Of a stretch of DNA of 64,000 nt, positions 1 to 12,140 are shown piece by piece. Position 1 is the stretch's first letter. Every line of letters starts with the position of its first letter. The stretch is from Tetraselmis striata (taxonomy: Eukaryota > Chlorophyta > Chlorodendrophyceae > Chlorodendrales > Chlorodendraceae), in assembly GCA_006384855.1 (NCBI GenBank), contig VCJN01000570.1, positions 62,001 through 126,000 on the forward strand, read 5' to 3'. Made by a program: the position numbers and the translations under genes. The notes beneath the pieces are model-generated. The model did no database searches and had not been told where the DNA came from. It saw nothing but the letters and a program-made list of their open reading frames with translations.

Positions 1-125
1 CGTTCCGACACCAATGGGACAGTGAGCAACCACGTGCTCGACTGGGTGTCTTTCGACCACGAGTTGGTATAGGTCCGTAGTGACCCCGGCAGCCTGGGCA
101 TCACACACGCTGAGGTCGTCCTCAT

Positions 126-3051
126 TCACCACTCGCCGCTGCTTTCGGTCGTCCAGCTGGAGTCGTCGCTCCACTCCCGGGCGTTGTCGCCCCTGGAGCT
201 GCCGCTGTGCCCGAGGGCAGTCAAGGTCACCGGCGCCACCGACGCCACGACGCGGCCAGACGGCAGCCGCTGCGCGAGCTGGGCGATCGCGCCTGCAGTC
301 ACCTGCGGTACAAACCCCCATATTATACATACAGAATGAGAACGGTCAGTCTTGGCACGCACCATCAGGTGCACTGCACTCCGCACTCTGCAAAGAGAAG
401 GGAGGTAAAACAGCGCCCCAGAGGAAGGCCGGCGCCTTCGCCCTGAGCGGCGCGGGGGGCTCGGACACCCACCCACCACCGTGCACTCCACGCGGCAGCC
501 TACCTTGGGGCACCATTTGAGGTCCAGGCGGCGCAGGCGGGCGAGGGCGTGCAGATGCGCCGTCCCAACGTCCGTCAGCTCGTGGCAGCCGCTGAGCCTG
601 AGCTCCCGCAGGTGGGCGGCCAGCGGCGCCAGCTTTTGCAGAGCGTCGTCGTCGAGGGACGTGCAGCGGCTCAGGTTGAGGCTGGTGAGGGCGGCGCAGT
701 CCGGGTTGCAGCGCGGCAGCGCCAGGGCGCTGAGCCCACGGGCTGTGACTCGGTCGCACTCTGTGAGGTTGAGGGCGCGTAGCGCCGGCAGCTGCACCAA
801 CAGCCGCAGCGCGGCGTCGCACACCAGGCTGCACTCCTGCAGGCTGAGCTCCTCCAGGGCGAGCAGGTAGCCGGCGCAGCGCAGGCCGGCCGCGGAGACC
901 TGGCTGCACCCGCGCAGGCTGAGCCGCCGCAGGGCCGTCAGTTGCGCCAGGTGCTGCATGCCTCGGTCGGTCACGCGGTCCAGGCCGCGCAGGTTGAGGT
1001 GCGTGAGCCGGCGCATGGCAGCCAGCGCCTGCAGCCCGCCGTCCGACACCTGCGGGGCACCCACCGGCACATGCGGCTGCGCGCGTGAGAGAGGTGTCCG
1101 CCGGGTGCAAGAGGCTGCACCCTTGTAAGGCCTCGACACTTTGCCTCCCCTTCGGCAACCACGCTTTGGGTTTGCTATATGTCACCGTGTTTGACCTCTT
1201 CACCGAACATAGGAATCACTGTACACTTTTTTATTAATCAAAAATAATATTCGGCCTCCCACCTGGCAGCTGGCCAGGTTGAGCTGCTCCAGCTGCGAGA
1301 GCGCAGCGAGGGGGCGCAGGCCGGCGTCGGAGATCTGGGTGCACCAGGCGAGGCTGAGGCTGCGCAGGCCGGTGAGGGCGCACAGCTGCGCCACGGCGTG
1401 GTCCGTGGCGGACTGGCACCAGGAGAGGTCGAGCCGCGTGAGCGCCGGCATCGCCGCGAGCTGCGCGAGGTGGCGCTCCGTCAGGAGGGCCTCGCTGAGG
1501 GAGACGTCCGCCAGTGCCGGCATGGCCGCCAGCGGGGCCAGGGACTCCACCTCCACCTCCTGCAGGTGCAGCAGGCGCAGCGCGGGGAGGCCTGCCAGCG
1601 CCGCCAGCCCCCGCTGGGACAAATTGGGACACCAGCCCAGGCGCAGCGCCGTCAAGCTGGGCACCCTGGCCAGCGCCAGGAGGCTGCTGTCCGTCACCTG
1701 ACGGCAGCCAGGAGGGCAGGGGAAATTTGCATGCGGGAAGAGAGGAGCAGCAGCAGAGATGGCCCGTGGCAGAGGCAGCCCCGCAGCAGCGGAAGGCGAC
1801 TCCTGCCCATTTGTACCGCCGCCGCGTCTGCCACCCCATCAACCTGTCCCACTATCAGGTCCTGCTACCCAGCCATCAGCGGCTATGGGCAGGCCACATG
1901 ACGCACCTGGCTGCAGTACGACAAGTCCAGCCGGCTGAGCTGCGTGAGGGCCACCACCGCGCTCAGGTCCTCCACCCCCTCGCACCCGCTCAGGCTCAGG
2001 CTGGTCAGCCACGGCAGGCGGTCCACGCCCCGGCCGTCCACCTGGGCAAAAAGTTGGGGGTGGGGTGCGCAGTGTCAGCGCCGGTTTCATTGTGGTAGTC
2101 CAAAAGGGCTGATGGGGAAGCTCGGACTCCGCTGCAATTCCTGTGCCCCATCTGAACGGCCAACATCGCTGTCCTCCTCTGCCCTTTGCCCTGTCCCCTC
2201 CTGACCTACAGGACCGAATTAGTGCTGCGGCTGAGGCACTCGGCATGCAGTGGCCGCACTACCTGGCAGCAGTGCGATACAGCCAGCTCGCGGAGGGAGG
2301 TCAGCTTGCTGAGGTGCGCGATGCCCTCGTCGCTCACACCGCGGCAGCTGCGCAGGTTGAGCGAGGCCAGCTGAGGCAGGCACGCCACATCGCGGAGGCT
2401 GTCGTCCCGCAGAGGCAGCTCCGCCAGGTGCAGCTTGATCAAGGCCTGAGTTGGGGGGTCAGTCCGCAACTCGGTCGGTGCAGTTGCCAGACTGGTTGCG
2501 GAGGGATGCTGAAACTTCAGTAGTGACCATCTGCACTTCTTGCCACCACCAGCATACCGCAGTGCCGCGCCGATGTTATCAAGGTATTTCATATTCACAA
2601 AATAATAATAATTTCATGGTTGCGCCACCAGCAGCCGGCAGGGTGCCCTCCATGCCCGCTGCGCTGCGTCGACACATCCTGATGGACACAATGATGCATA
2701 GCCCCATGGTCCCCACAGCCCCGTGTGCGCTTGGCGCGCACATGTGGGGCGCTCAGAGCCTATCCTTGCCTGCCAACGATGCAGGCCCGCGAGGCCGCTG
2801 CGGGGCCACGCCGACGGCCCACTGACGCGCAGATGCCGCCAGAAGGCGTCTACGCTGGCAGCCCAGGCGCAGCAAGCCGACCTGGCTGCCATCGTAACGC
2901 CCCCATCCAGGCCGGCGGCAGCCAGCACACCCGCCAGTATCTCTGGCGGTGTGGTGCTCCAGCCCCCATTGGCCTTGTCGCCGCATTCCTCAGCCGCCGC
3001 CGCCTCGCCCATCGCCGGCACTTGAGGCGGCAGCCCACATGCGTCCGCCAT
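126..3051 (-). CDS. F-box/LRR-repeat protein, six exons
   Basis: Predicted substrate receptor of an SCF ubiquitin ligase. Minus-strand coding exons: about 2680-3051 (3' end uncertain), 2263-2445, 1907-2041, 1263-1697, 504-1049 and 126-302. The last five begin after AG, the first four of these end at GT, and all are in phase 0. Exon 1 starts at the ATG at 3051 and carries an F-box-like stretch (PPEILAGVLAAAG, then an FWRHLRV end). The other exons are cysteine-type leucine-rich repeats of about 25 residues with motifs such as LNLTECDRVT, LRLSGCHELTD and LSLAWCTQISD, as in FBXL and AMN1 proteins. The tail after the last repeat is Ser-rich and ends at TGA 126-128. No good phase-0 donor was found for exon 1, so a small further exon may be missing. 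The family call is firm; the substrate is unknown. Confidence 0.82.
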
Positions 3052-3218
3052 AGCGCTGGCCTAGCAGCCTGCTCCTCACGCTTCAGTTACAGGCGGTTGG
3101 TGGCCTCCAGCGCTGTAGTGCGAAGGTGCGCATCGGCGCTGGCGCGTGGAGCGGCTGCTTTCCAGTAGGATCGGACGTGTCGTTATACAGCAGCCGAGGT
3201 CGGCGGACGAGCCGGAAA

Positions 3219-3232
3219 CCCCCCCCCCCCCC
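3219..3232. repeat. C14 homopolymer
   Basis: A pure C run just upstream of the F-box/LRR gene. It is one of the shorter members of the G/C-tract population in this window. Confidence 0.9.
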
Positions 3233-3414
3233 TTCAGTAAGAATCGCGTCCATGTGGTATAGCGACTATATAGCACATTTATGGGTTAGCAGCACATTTA
3301 AAAGGGTTATTCGCTGCACACCATTGGAATATGTCATGTGGGTCGACATCGTCTAAGGATTAAGAGCGGGCGGAAATAAGATTTTATTTGCCATTCCTGT
3401 AGGGTACAGGTATG

Positions 3415-3757
3415 GTAAAAGTAAAGTTCGCCCCGGACATCGGCCGAAGCCGCCCCAGCAGCACCTGACCTCATGCGCCAACTGCAGTCGTAGGTCTGGC
3501 ATAGCCCGTCGCCCATTGCCTCATTAATTCTTTTTGGTTACAGGAAGAGCGTCAAGAGAATGCACGGAAAGTACTGAGGAAAGCCCATTGCCTCATTCGA
3601 ACCCCGATGGGCTAATGCATCAACCATCATCCGGAAACCCAGGACACTGGGGACGAAATTGCCGGGTCCCAGGAGACCCCGGGACTAAATTGCCGAAAAT
3701 GCATCTGCCAGGATTCGATTGCCGGACCTCTCGCGTACGAGACGACCGCTCAACAGA
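3415..3757 (-). mobile_element. tRNA-derived SINE, copy A
   Basis: Reads on the minus strand. The tRNA-like head lies near 3757, with a pol III B-box-like sequence at 3711-3723 (reverse complement GGCAATCGAATCC). The body and the 3' end (GGGGCGAACTTTACTTTTA) match copies at 14345-14620, 34205-34305 and 61705-61950. The body is interrupted by about 73 bp lying between two direct repeats of GCCCATTGCCTCATT (near 3511 and 3584), which looks like an insertion or a local duplication. No intact tRNA is claimed. Confidence 0.65.
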
Positions 3758-3904
3758 GGTTTTGAAACCCTAAAACCCGAGCGGACAAGGGATGTACGGG
3801 TACCTTATATGGTAGTCAGACGGCATACCGGTATATTACCGGTTTATATCACCGGTGAACTCTTATCTGTAGCCTTTTTGTAATTCACACCAGTCGTAGC
3901 CTTT

Positions 3905-4090
3905 TTGAGGAGCTTGGCCACACTACTCAATGGAGATGTTAACACAATACATGACAGTCTTTGCTTGAAGTGGCCCGTGCCGCACGGGTTTAATTAGCCA
4001 GTAAGATGAGGTGCCGGCTCTAGCTTCATCGATATTCGATACTGTGTATATTGTCGAAGAGCAGCCAAGGCCGTAGACCTGACTCCGACA
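3905..4090. repeat. Direct repeat, left copy
   Basis: A segment of about 180 bp that recurs in the same orientation at 4480-4655. Shared blocks include GGTGCCGGCTCTAGCTTCAT followed by CGATATTCGATA. The intervening 390 bp encode nothing recognisable. It could be a pair of degraded long terminal repeats or a simple segmental duplication. Confidence 0.6.
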
Positions 4091-4479
4091 GGTACTCCTC
4101 TAGCTTCATTCGTGCGGGGCGAGGTGGGAGAGATTAAAAACTAACAGCTGAGCCGGATCTTGCAGGCCTCCTAACAATTTGTAGTGGGATAGTCGAGGCT
4201 CCTAAGACCCCGCGGCCCACTACACCTTGACATGTCTTGATGTCGCTTGATCTTCCTCTTCCGTCACTCCGACCTGCGTTTGTATGCCCCTTGGAGGGCA
4301 ACGCTTCTTCAGTTGGTGCACCTGTCGCAGCAGTACTTGTTGGGAGGCGTTAATTCGTAACGCCGCTTGTAAAGCGGAGAGAGCGCGAGGCGCGCGGCCG
4401 CGTGCCGCCCCTTCCAAAAACATTATTTCGCCGCCACTGGCACCATAGCTCCGAAGTCGACAAAATATACCTTTACTTT

Positions 4480-4655
4480 GGAGGGGCTTGGCGGCCACAC
4501 CCAATTGAGATGTAAACACAGTACATTACAGTGCGTGCTCGAAGTGCCAGCCCATGCCGCACATCAGCTTTAGCTTGTCTGAGGTGCCGGCTCTAGCTTC
4601 ATCGATATTCGATATTATCGAATCAAGAGGCAGCCAATGCCTTGTATCTGACTCC
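4480..4655. repeat. Direct repeat, right copy
   Basis: Second copy of the repeat at 3905-4090, with many substitutions and small indels, so the duplication is old. Confidence 0.6.
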
Positions 4656-5668
4656 CAACACCCCATCACTCACAGACTTTTAGGTTTCGCCCTAGATAAC
4701 GGCGCCCCACTAGGTCAGCCAAGTGTGCGCCGAGGTCGACGCAATTGCGTATTACGTAGCGTCATCAGCAGCGACGTCGGATAGCATATTCTTGTTGTAT
4801 GGCAGTCAACCCCGCAGTGGGGTTGTCGGCGGGCATGGCAAAGAGCAAGGCAGTTGCGGTACCCCGTCGCACAATGAAAGGTCAGACAAGCTTCCGCAGA
4901 ACCCTAAGCAAAGGGGCAACGAAGCGCGCACTTCTCGCACTCATACCAACCACCAAATCCATATCAACAGGAGGCGGGGGCATCAGCAGTCAGCAAGAAA
5001 TCAGAATCCGCCTCCACACGCACTGCTGATCCCCGCCATTAAAAACCATCGCGCCCCGGCCTCCGGTCCATTGCCAGACTAGCGGCCAGCAAGGAAAAAG
5101 CATCCGCAGCAGACGGCTCACTCCTCCTCCCATCCCACCTGACGGCCTCCCCCTCTCAGGCGGCATCCACATGCCACAACCAGGCCGCCCTACTTGCCGA
5201 TGAATAGTAATCCCCTGCCCCCCTTCCCTCGTCCTCTCTTATGTAATCAGACAGTCCCGTTCCCCTCCCAAAACGCCAATCGACCTTGCCCCCGAACACT
5301 GCCCAGTGACCCAACCGCTGCCAACAACACCCCCTGCCCAATGAACACATGCCATCCAGCACGGTCCAACTGGTGCCACCTTCTTAACTATGAGGCAGAC
5401 CCTAGCGAACTTTCGCAGATCGCACAACTGCCTCCCTCAGCCCCCATCAGCACCCCAGCGGGGGAGTTCATTGTAGACGAATTGCAAGCATTCTACCCGG
5501 GCCAGTACCAATACTCCACAACACTAGGCCACACACGCACATATCCTATGGACAATCGTTGCGCAGACCGCAGGACACACTATTTGGAATATATCGCCGG
5601 ATATACTACAAACCCAGCGATATCACCCCGGCGGGCTTCCATCACAGTGGACGCGCCGGGATCACTCG

Positions 5669-5689
5669 CCCCCCCCCCCCCCCCCCCCC
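5669..5689. repeat. C21 homopolymer
   Basis: Uninterrupted C run in intergenic DNA. Confidence 0.9.
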
Positions 5690-7186
5690 ACTTGTCCAAC
5701 TACCGACACCCACAGAACCCTTATTCCGTTATGGCAGGACCATAACCACTTCGGGGTAGTATCCCTCACCGCCACGGCGTGGACATGGTTGGACCCCCTC
5801 GACACCCCTCCCCCACCATGGCTTCTCCCCACAATTCGCCAAATGATCCAAAATTTTCACCGATGGCAAAATACCCAAAATACCCAATACGGCTGAGTTG
5901 CGCTAGATTGCGTCGGTCGGTCGTGCTGAGTAGGTAACTTGCGGCAATTTTGGCCGTAGGGGGTCGAGATATGCAGACTTGGTCATCGATCTCCATCTGG
6001 ATGGCATGAGCGCGACGGGTGTCGGCTTCGATGTCCATTGGTGAAGCCAGGGTGCAAGCGGTGGCGGCACGGTACGGGCGAAATCGTGAGAGCGGCGGGT
6101 GGTGGCGGGCATGAAGGAGGTATCGGCCGGAGATTGCAATGCCAATGTAAAGTACTGTAATACGAATGCAACGGAGAGGCAAAAATCGCAACAAGAACCG
6201 AATATTACAAATATGTTGCATTGCATTGGCGTTTATATTTAGCGACATGGCTAAATATATGTTCTATCGGTTAGAACATAGCAGACGCACTAGCCGTGAC
6301 AGATTGTCCAGAGCAAAAGCCGTAGCCGTGGCAGATTGTTCGGAGGTCTTACGGATCTTCGGGCTATATCGCATATCAGCATTCATTTGTCATCATCGTC
6401 AGCACAATTAGTCGGTTACTTGCAAGCATTATGTATTCGTACCCGCAAACGTGTAGTTGTACAATACAGTCGCGTCATCATATAGTAGCATGTATACGTA
6501 TCCGGCAGCAGACAGAAGGCGTGTACAATGGATGGAAAGGCCGTACGATAGTAACGTGGAGACGGTCGTATGATATCTAGGGAATGCCGTACGCGGATGT
6601 CATCATGATTTAGCGGTCCTTATGGAGTAATGTGTATGCGTACGCGGTATATATAGTGCGGTATAGAGGTGAGTGGTGCAGTGAGGGTTACGAGCGTAAC
6701 CCTAACATAGCGGGCGCGGGTGCGAAATTTAAATTGAATTACAACGTGCTGACTTGCTGCTCTCCACTGCCCAAGTCGAGTTGCTTTTAGGACATGCTTT
6801 ATCCCACCGCTGAGGGAACCCTATCGCGCTAGGTATTACGGATGCAATTTCCGACCTCCCTCCGTTTCGCCCATGCCCCTCCTCCTTTTACGCAGCTTGA
6901 TATTGGTCCCCTCTGCCATAGCGATGGTCTCGTGTATGGTGATCTTCGGAAGCGTGTTTGTTAGGTTTGAGGGATTGTCAGGGATATGTGGAGGAGTGCA
7001 TGCATGTAGCCATATCCGATTGAGAGTGCGTGTAGCCATATCCAACAAGTGGTGCGGGATCGCAGTGGTCGGTGCTGTGCTGGCGGGGGGCTGTCTTGCC
7101 AGTTTGACATATGGTTGTGCCCTGGTGAGGGGGCGGTCCAACGGCGGAGGGAAGGCGGAGGCAGGTGTCGGCTTGTCTCCGGGGAA

Positions 7187-7207
7187 GGGGGGGGGGGGGG
7201 GGGGGGG
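7187..7207. repeat. G21 homopolymer
   Basis: Uninterrupted G run, only 110 bp from a second G21 run. Confidence 0.9.
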
Positions 7208-7316
7208 CACGTCGGTCGCCCAGCCGCTCCACCGCGCCCGCATGCCCGCAAGAACCGTATGCGCCGCTGCCCGGGTAGCGCAGCTTCTTGCGGAGGAGCA
7301 TGGGGAAGGGCGGAAA

Positions 7317-7337
7317 GGGGGGGGGGGGGGGGGGGGG
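7317..7337. repeat. G21 homopolymer
   Basis: Uninterrupted G run, the same length as its neighbour at 7187-7207. Confidence 0.9.
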
Positions 7338-8329
7338 AGGGAGGTAGGGAGCTACTGCTTTGGTGGTAGTCGTACGAAACTCAACATGATACATAACGAC
7401 CTCATAGTAGTACCGCGTTTGTTACATCCGTACGTAAATCGGCTCAAGCATCTCGTCATCTTCAACGAGATGAGGCGAGCATCAAGTTGAATTCGTTACT
7501 AGAGATCATCGCATGCCGTGATGGAGCGCCCCACGACATTTTCTTAATATGCACATGAGTTCGACGATTTTGTTATCAAGATCTCGTCAAGTACTGTCTA
7601 ATGAACTTAGGTATTAAGTTTACTTAAGGACTCAGTCATCCCGGCACAACATCATTCGTTTTCTTACGGAAGAAAAGCGAAAGTCTGTCGACAGTACTAT
7701 CGATATAATGGTAGCCCACTGTAATGGTCTTATCAACGGTAATCGATCTCTCGGCGAAAAGGCCAAGCAAAGCCAAGAAACGGCCGTACTCCCGACAACG
7801 GCGACTCGAGGATGTCAGGGTTTTAAGTTTCCCACAGAGGCGGGTTGCAATGGTGGTGAGGGGTGGAGGGGTTTGTCCGGAGTAAGTTTCTTCTTAGGCG
7901 GAGGGCCGGGAGGCTATGGATGGCTTCGACTGTGAGTTTGTGCATGGTACCGCTGCGGCTAAGGGTGACGGAGATGATTTCAATCGGACACGTCCAACCT
8001 TGTTGACGTAGGGCGTCCACCATGCGTTGGTATTTTTTATGGATGAGAGCACTTGAGTTCGATTAGTTGTATTTGTTGGACGGCTCTAGGGTCGCTGCTG
8101 GGAGATATGGTCTCGGTGGCCAGGTCCTACTCAAATCCGACGATGCGTACTGGGTCCGGCTTGCTTTTTGTTTTGGGCGGAGGCGGGGGGGGGAGGGGGT
8201 AGCATGGTCGTGGGGAGCAGCATGACGATGGGTGCTTGGGTAACTCTGAGGACTTTCGGTTTCCCCTGCTCGGGAAGTCCGTTAGGCGGTGGGGGTTGGT
8301 ATTGCGCGGGACTACTGTGTGCGATCATG

Positions 8330-9018
8330 TCTGTTAGGTCGGAGATGAGGAGTCTCTATTGGGGGAGGAGAAGTCGGCCACATGTGTTTTGCCCGCGTCC
8401 GTGGACAGTATGTTATTCAGGATTTCAAGCTCTTCGAGGAGCAGTTTTAGCGTGATGTTGTGTCGGTCTATCTCGATGCCGGCCATTGAGGAACATTTAT
8501 CTGCCATGTGGTCGTTGCTGATGAGGTGCCGTCCGCATTTTCCACATGTGAAGGATGACTGGCATTTGCGTCTCATTTGGCTTGAGTGAATTCCACACAG
8601 GAATTCCAACTTGTGAATTCTTTCCGAGGTGGTGATGTCCGAGGGGTGATGAGGTCCGGCATCGCACCTGTAGCCAACGCCTTGTCTATGAGGTGGGTGT
8701 GTAGGGTCTCGTCGGAGGCGTCACAGCCCATAGAATAGCGTTGGCGTGCTTCCGGAGAGCGGGTTTCAGGTTGTGGGGGGTGTGAGTGGTGGTCGGCACG
8801 TCTCGGCATGGGGTCAGCCACACGTCATCGGCCGGTTTGGGAGTCGCGCCTATGGTTACGGTAGTGTCTGGTGGGATAGTGCCGTTGGCTACGTACTTCG
8901 TTGGCGGTGGTGTCGGCTTGTTCGTTGCCTTCGACCCCCATATGGGCTTTGACTTTTTGGAGGATGGTTCGGAGTCCAACATCCGCTGGGTTTCTGAGTT
9001 GGTGTACTATGTTTTCTG
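8330..9018 (-). pseudogene. Non-LTR retrotransposon 3' fragment (RNase H + CCHC)
   Basis: On the minus strand, 8895-8970 encodes an RNase H end motif (KVKAHMGVEGNEQAD). About 350 bp downstream, at 8493-8546, is a zinc knuckle of the CX2CX8HX4C type (CGKCGRHLISNDHMADKC), as found at the C-terminus of many LINE polyproteins. The two motifs sit in different frames, and no reverse transcriptase precedes them. At 9018 the similarity switches abruptly to a plus-strand LINE tail. It is a dead 3' fragment of a LINE with RNase H, clade unassigned. Confidence 0.7.
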
Positions 9019-9215
9019 AGTTCCGCCGTCACCTGTCGCGCACACGGCGGGGGCTGTTGCAGCGGGTCTCGGCTTGCGTGCATGGTACCCAAGGCGGCAT
9101 TCTCTCTGCCGGTGTGCAGATGGCCAAGTCTGATGCGTGGGCTCGTGCCCATTTTGCGTCTTCTCATGTTACTGCTTCCACCTCGCAGTCGCAGTAGAGG
9201 ACCTTTCTGATTGTC
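9018..9215 (+). mobile_element. REL-type LINE tail fragment
   Basis: About 195 bp nearly identical to 48597-48795, the 3' end of the restriction-like-endonuclease LINE fragment. The plus-strand frame (RRHLSRTRRGLLQRVS, later GVQMAKSDAWARAH) is shared. Only the C-terminal tail is present here, joined head to head with the minus-strand LINE fragment on its left. Confidence 0.7.
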
Positions 9216-10330
9216 CCCCGCCCTTTTTTGGTGATTTCCTGGTATCGCCTTCTGCTGCTAGCTCATGTAAAGAATTTTGTGAGCGTGGCGTCGTAAGGTG
9301 ACTGGGCGGTACATCATGCGTTCTATTAGGTGAAGACGCGGGTGCGACTAAGTACCGCACACAGTTTACAGCCCCACTGTGACCTCATGTATTGCAAGCT
9401 TATATTGCGAGTTTTGCGCATTTTATTGCTGACTGGTAGTTTCCGTTTTTCCGCCGCGCACTATAGCGGGCGGGTATCGCGCTGATTTTTGAAGCGCATA
9501 CGCCTAGCGAGGCCGTAGGTGGGCTCGCGACGCAAGATAGCCACAACATGACCCCGCATGTTTTCAGAGTAGGGCATGGAAATACCCCAGATAACCCCAG
9601 ATGCACACCGCGAACATGCGATGTAACATTTCACCAATGCTAGATGTAAACGCGTATATGTCCACCATATGCCATCGCATTGATTGTGCGACTACTAGGG
9701 GCGGCTAGCTCGAGGAAAAGTGATGATGTATGCCACCGGGCGGCAATCAGTCTGGCGATATCTGGCGTGTAGCCTGCGCACGGATTAAGACCCAACCGTT
9801 CATTACTTTTGACGCATGTAGTGCGCGTGTGATCACCGGGCCGTTAAATACACTAAACCTGCACTCGTAGCATTGATGAAGAATTGGCACCGCTGTACGG
9901 GAACATTAGGAGTCGGGCATTATTATGCCCGGTAGAATAGAGGCTTGGCCTTGCTTCAGAGGGATGAATGGTACGGGCTAGGGCCGGCCTTATGCGGGTT
10001 CATGCAGCCGGGCCGTGTGACGGCTGTCGTGGTACGCCTGGGGATAAAGTTGATATAATTTCAAATTTCAAGATACGAATATGTCGATATGGAAAGCGAG
10101 AGAGGGGGGGAGGTAAGCTGTCCTACACTGCTACTAGAATGGAGCCGTAGGCGGTCTAAAAAGAGCGTCATATATACAATTGAACATCATCTAAGCCCTT
10201 CAACGACAGATTTGCGTACTTGTATATGTATGTCATTAATCAATGTTACACACGTTCTAATAGGAAACTAATCAGGAACGACGGGCCATGTAGATAAACA
10301 CGGAGTCTCGGGGCAATGGAATTCCTGTAC
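9216..10330. other. Intergenic, nothing recognised
   Basis: Short frames only. No domain, tRNA or repeat copy was recognised. Confidence 0.5.
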
Positions 10331-10332
10331 TA

Positions 10333-11580
10333 TTATGTGATGCGGCTACAATACGCAGAACTCGGGTTTCCAATAGGGTTGCGCCTGCTCTTCTTCGATT
10401 TACCTTTGAAGTTCTCGTTCTTGAACGCTTGGTGCCAGAATGTGCGATCGGTTCCTATTGCTTGCCATGGGGTGTTGATGCCAAACACCTTGAGGGCCTT
10501 CTGAACCGGCCATAGGTCATGTTGGGGCTGCCTATAGTGTCCTAGGAGCTCATATGTTGACAACATGCGGCGGGGTACACGCTTAAAGTCCGTTGGGCTT
10601 ACTTGTCCAAGCCAGACGAGCTGCCGCCGGGCTATGCAGTAGTGGTGAAATGAAGTAGACTCCCAGCTCCTTGCACATTGTCTCCGAAGAGATTTGGCAT
10701 CTCTAGGTGCCCCTGGGTGTGACCTGTGCCATGACTCGCATGCATTGAGCATGATAAAGCCAAGCACAGCAGTACAAAGCCTCAGCTCTACGTGAGGATG
10801 GAGAGGACGAGGTCCTGAGGGTGGTGTAGACGGGTCGCTTGGCACACAAAGAGATGCTCCTCGATGCGAGCAAGCACCGGTGCAAGCTCCCACTTTCTTT
10901 ACATGCCGACCCAAATCATGTTGATGACATCACCGATGTCGCTGCAATCACGCGCCAAGAAGCTGCCCAGACTTGCTAGATGCATTGGTTGGTGAGCCGA
11001 CATGCACCTCTAGACCGCATTGTTCAAATTATTGAATCAAAACGTATGGGGCCGTCTTCACCAAATCAGCACGGGAGGCAAAAATCACAACCGTGACATC
11101 TTAGTATGTACCCCGAATCGATGACTCTGAACTCGTTGCCACGTGTCTGGAGTCTGCGGCCGGTCATGATAAGTTCATACCAGGTGCGGAAGACACTTGA
11201 GGCGTGCTCCGCTTTAGTGCCGGCACGCCATGTTTTCATCACAAACCCCATGAAGAATGTGAACACCTCTGGTCCCAATAGATCTCCCTCCTCAGCGCCG
11301 ATGATGGAGTCGATGACGGAAGTGACGCCATCGACCTGAAATTGCACCTTGACGTAGTGCGAGTAGCACGGAGACAAGCTTGGGCGGGACTCCATGCCTC
11401 TCCATTGTCAACCGTTGGAGCTCACGTGGAACGCGGTCGAAGGCCTTCACCAGACCAATGAGCAGAAGCAAGGTCTCCAAGCTGTGCTCACGGTGCTTCT
11501 GGATGCCATGCTTGAGAGTGAAGAACAACATTTGACAACAGGGACACACTACACACACACATTGTTTTCCAATTCTCATG
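10333..11580 (-). pseudogene. Non-LTR retrotransposon RT and C-terminal fragment
   Basis: On the minus strand, 11292-11579 and 11066-11395 encode LINE reverse-transcriptase motifs: LVKAFDRVPRELQ, RHGVPPKLVSVLLALRQG, then GAEEGDLLGPEVFTFFMGF, where LINEs usually read QGD. Then 10333-10914 encodes the usual LINE C-terminal block (RRQLVWLGQVS ... RRMLSTYELLGHY ... GTDRTFWHQAF). The parts lie in different frames and the segment between them (10915-11065) is degraded. There is no intact YxDD motif or 5' endonuclease. It is a dead copy. Confidence 0.75.
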
Positions 11581-11599
11581 AATCAAGGTGACGTGATGC

Positions 11600-12104
11600 A
11601 CTCCTATCAGTTGACTTGTAACGGGTACGTATTAACTGAAGCGCCATCTGTAAGGACCGGTCAGCATATTCAGACAGGTATCGAAGGGCACCGTCCCGCT
11701 ATAGCGCCAGGGAAGCGTTTTTCAGACTTTATTCAGGCTTGAGCAGGACAATGCCAAACTAGGAATGAAACAGATCGGTCACTCCGGCTGTTACTCACAA
11801 GCAAGCGGTGTGCATACAGTGGCATGGGGACTCCTGATCCTAAAGATTTGCTCCGGAGTATCTGCCAGCACCTCTGTCGTTCAGGGAGCTGCCTGACGCC
11901 ATGAAAGCCGCGCCATCGGGTTCCCGCGAAAGGCGCCGCGATGAGCTGCAAATGCGGGGCACGATACTGGGCAGCAAACAAGCAGGAAAGCAGCGAGTTG
12001 TAGCCGCCTCTCTCCACAGTGTTCGCTACCCACAGTATATCGCTACCCACAGTAAAAAAAGCCCCAATGGTATGTTGGCGTGTTCGTTGCGTGTGGGTAG
12101 TGAG
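11600..12104. other. Intergenic 3' of RPS19
   Basis: No gene, RNA or repeat recognised. Confidence 0.5.
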
Positions 12105-12109
12105 TTACA
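12105..12109 (-). terminator. UGUAA polyadenylation signal of RPS19
   Basis: TGTAA on the minus strand, 32 nt past the RPS19 stop codon. This is the usual green-algal poly(A) signal at a usual distance. Confidence 0.6.
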
Positions 12110-12140
12110 CGAGTGATAGAGCAGCCTGCATCAGCGGCGT

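Larger units (their letters stand above)
4656..7700. other. Intergenic, no recognisable gene
   Basis: Long open frames exist (for example plus 5194-5745, 183 codons rich in Pro, Asn and Thr), but none shows a known domain and several run through C or G homopolymers. Three 21-base homopolymers lie here, at 5669-5689 (C), 7187-7207 (G) and 7317-7337 (G). A 16-bp phrase, GTGTAGCCATATCCGA and a near copy, repeats around 7004-7042. Gene debris too degraded to name is possible. Confidence 0.5.

Noticed and set aside
346-1203. Long overlapping ORFs on both strands in the F-box/LRR gene
   Set aside because: Shadow frames of GC-rich exons; the LRR motifs occur only in the chosen frame.
6836-7394. Proline-rich minus-strand ORFs across 7187-7337
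   Set aside because: Their polyproline comes from G21 runs read on the other strand. There is no domain and the frames are interchangeable.
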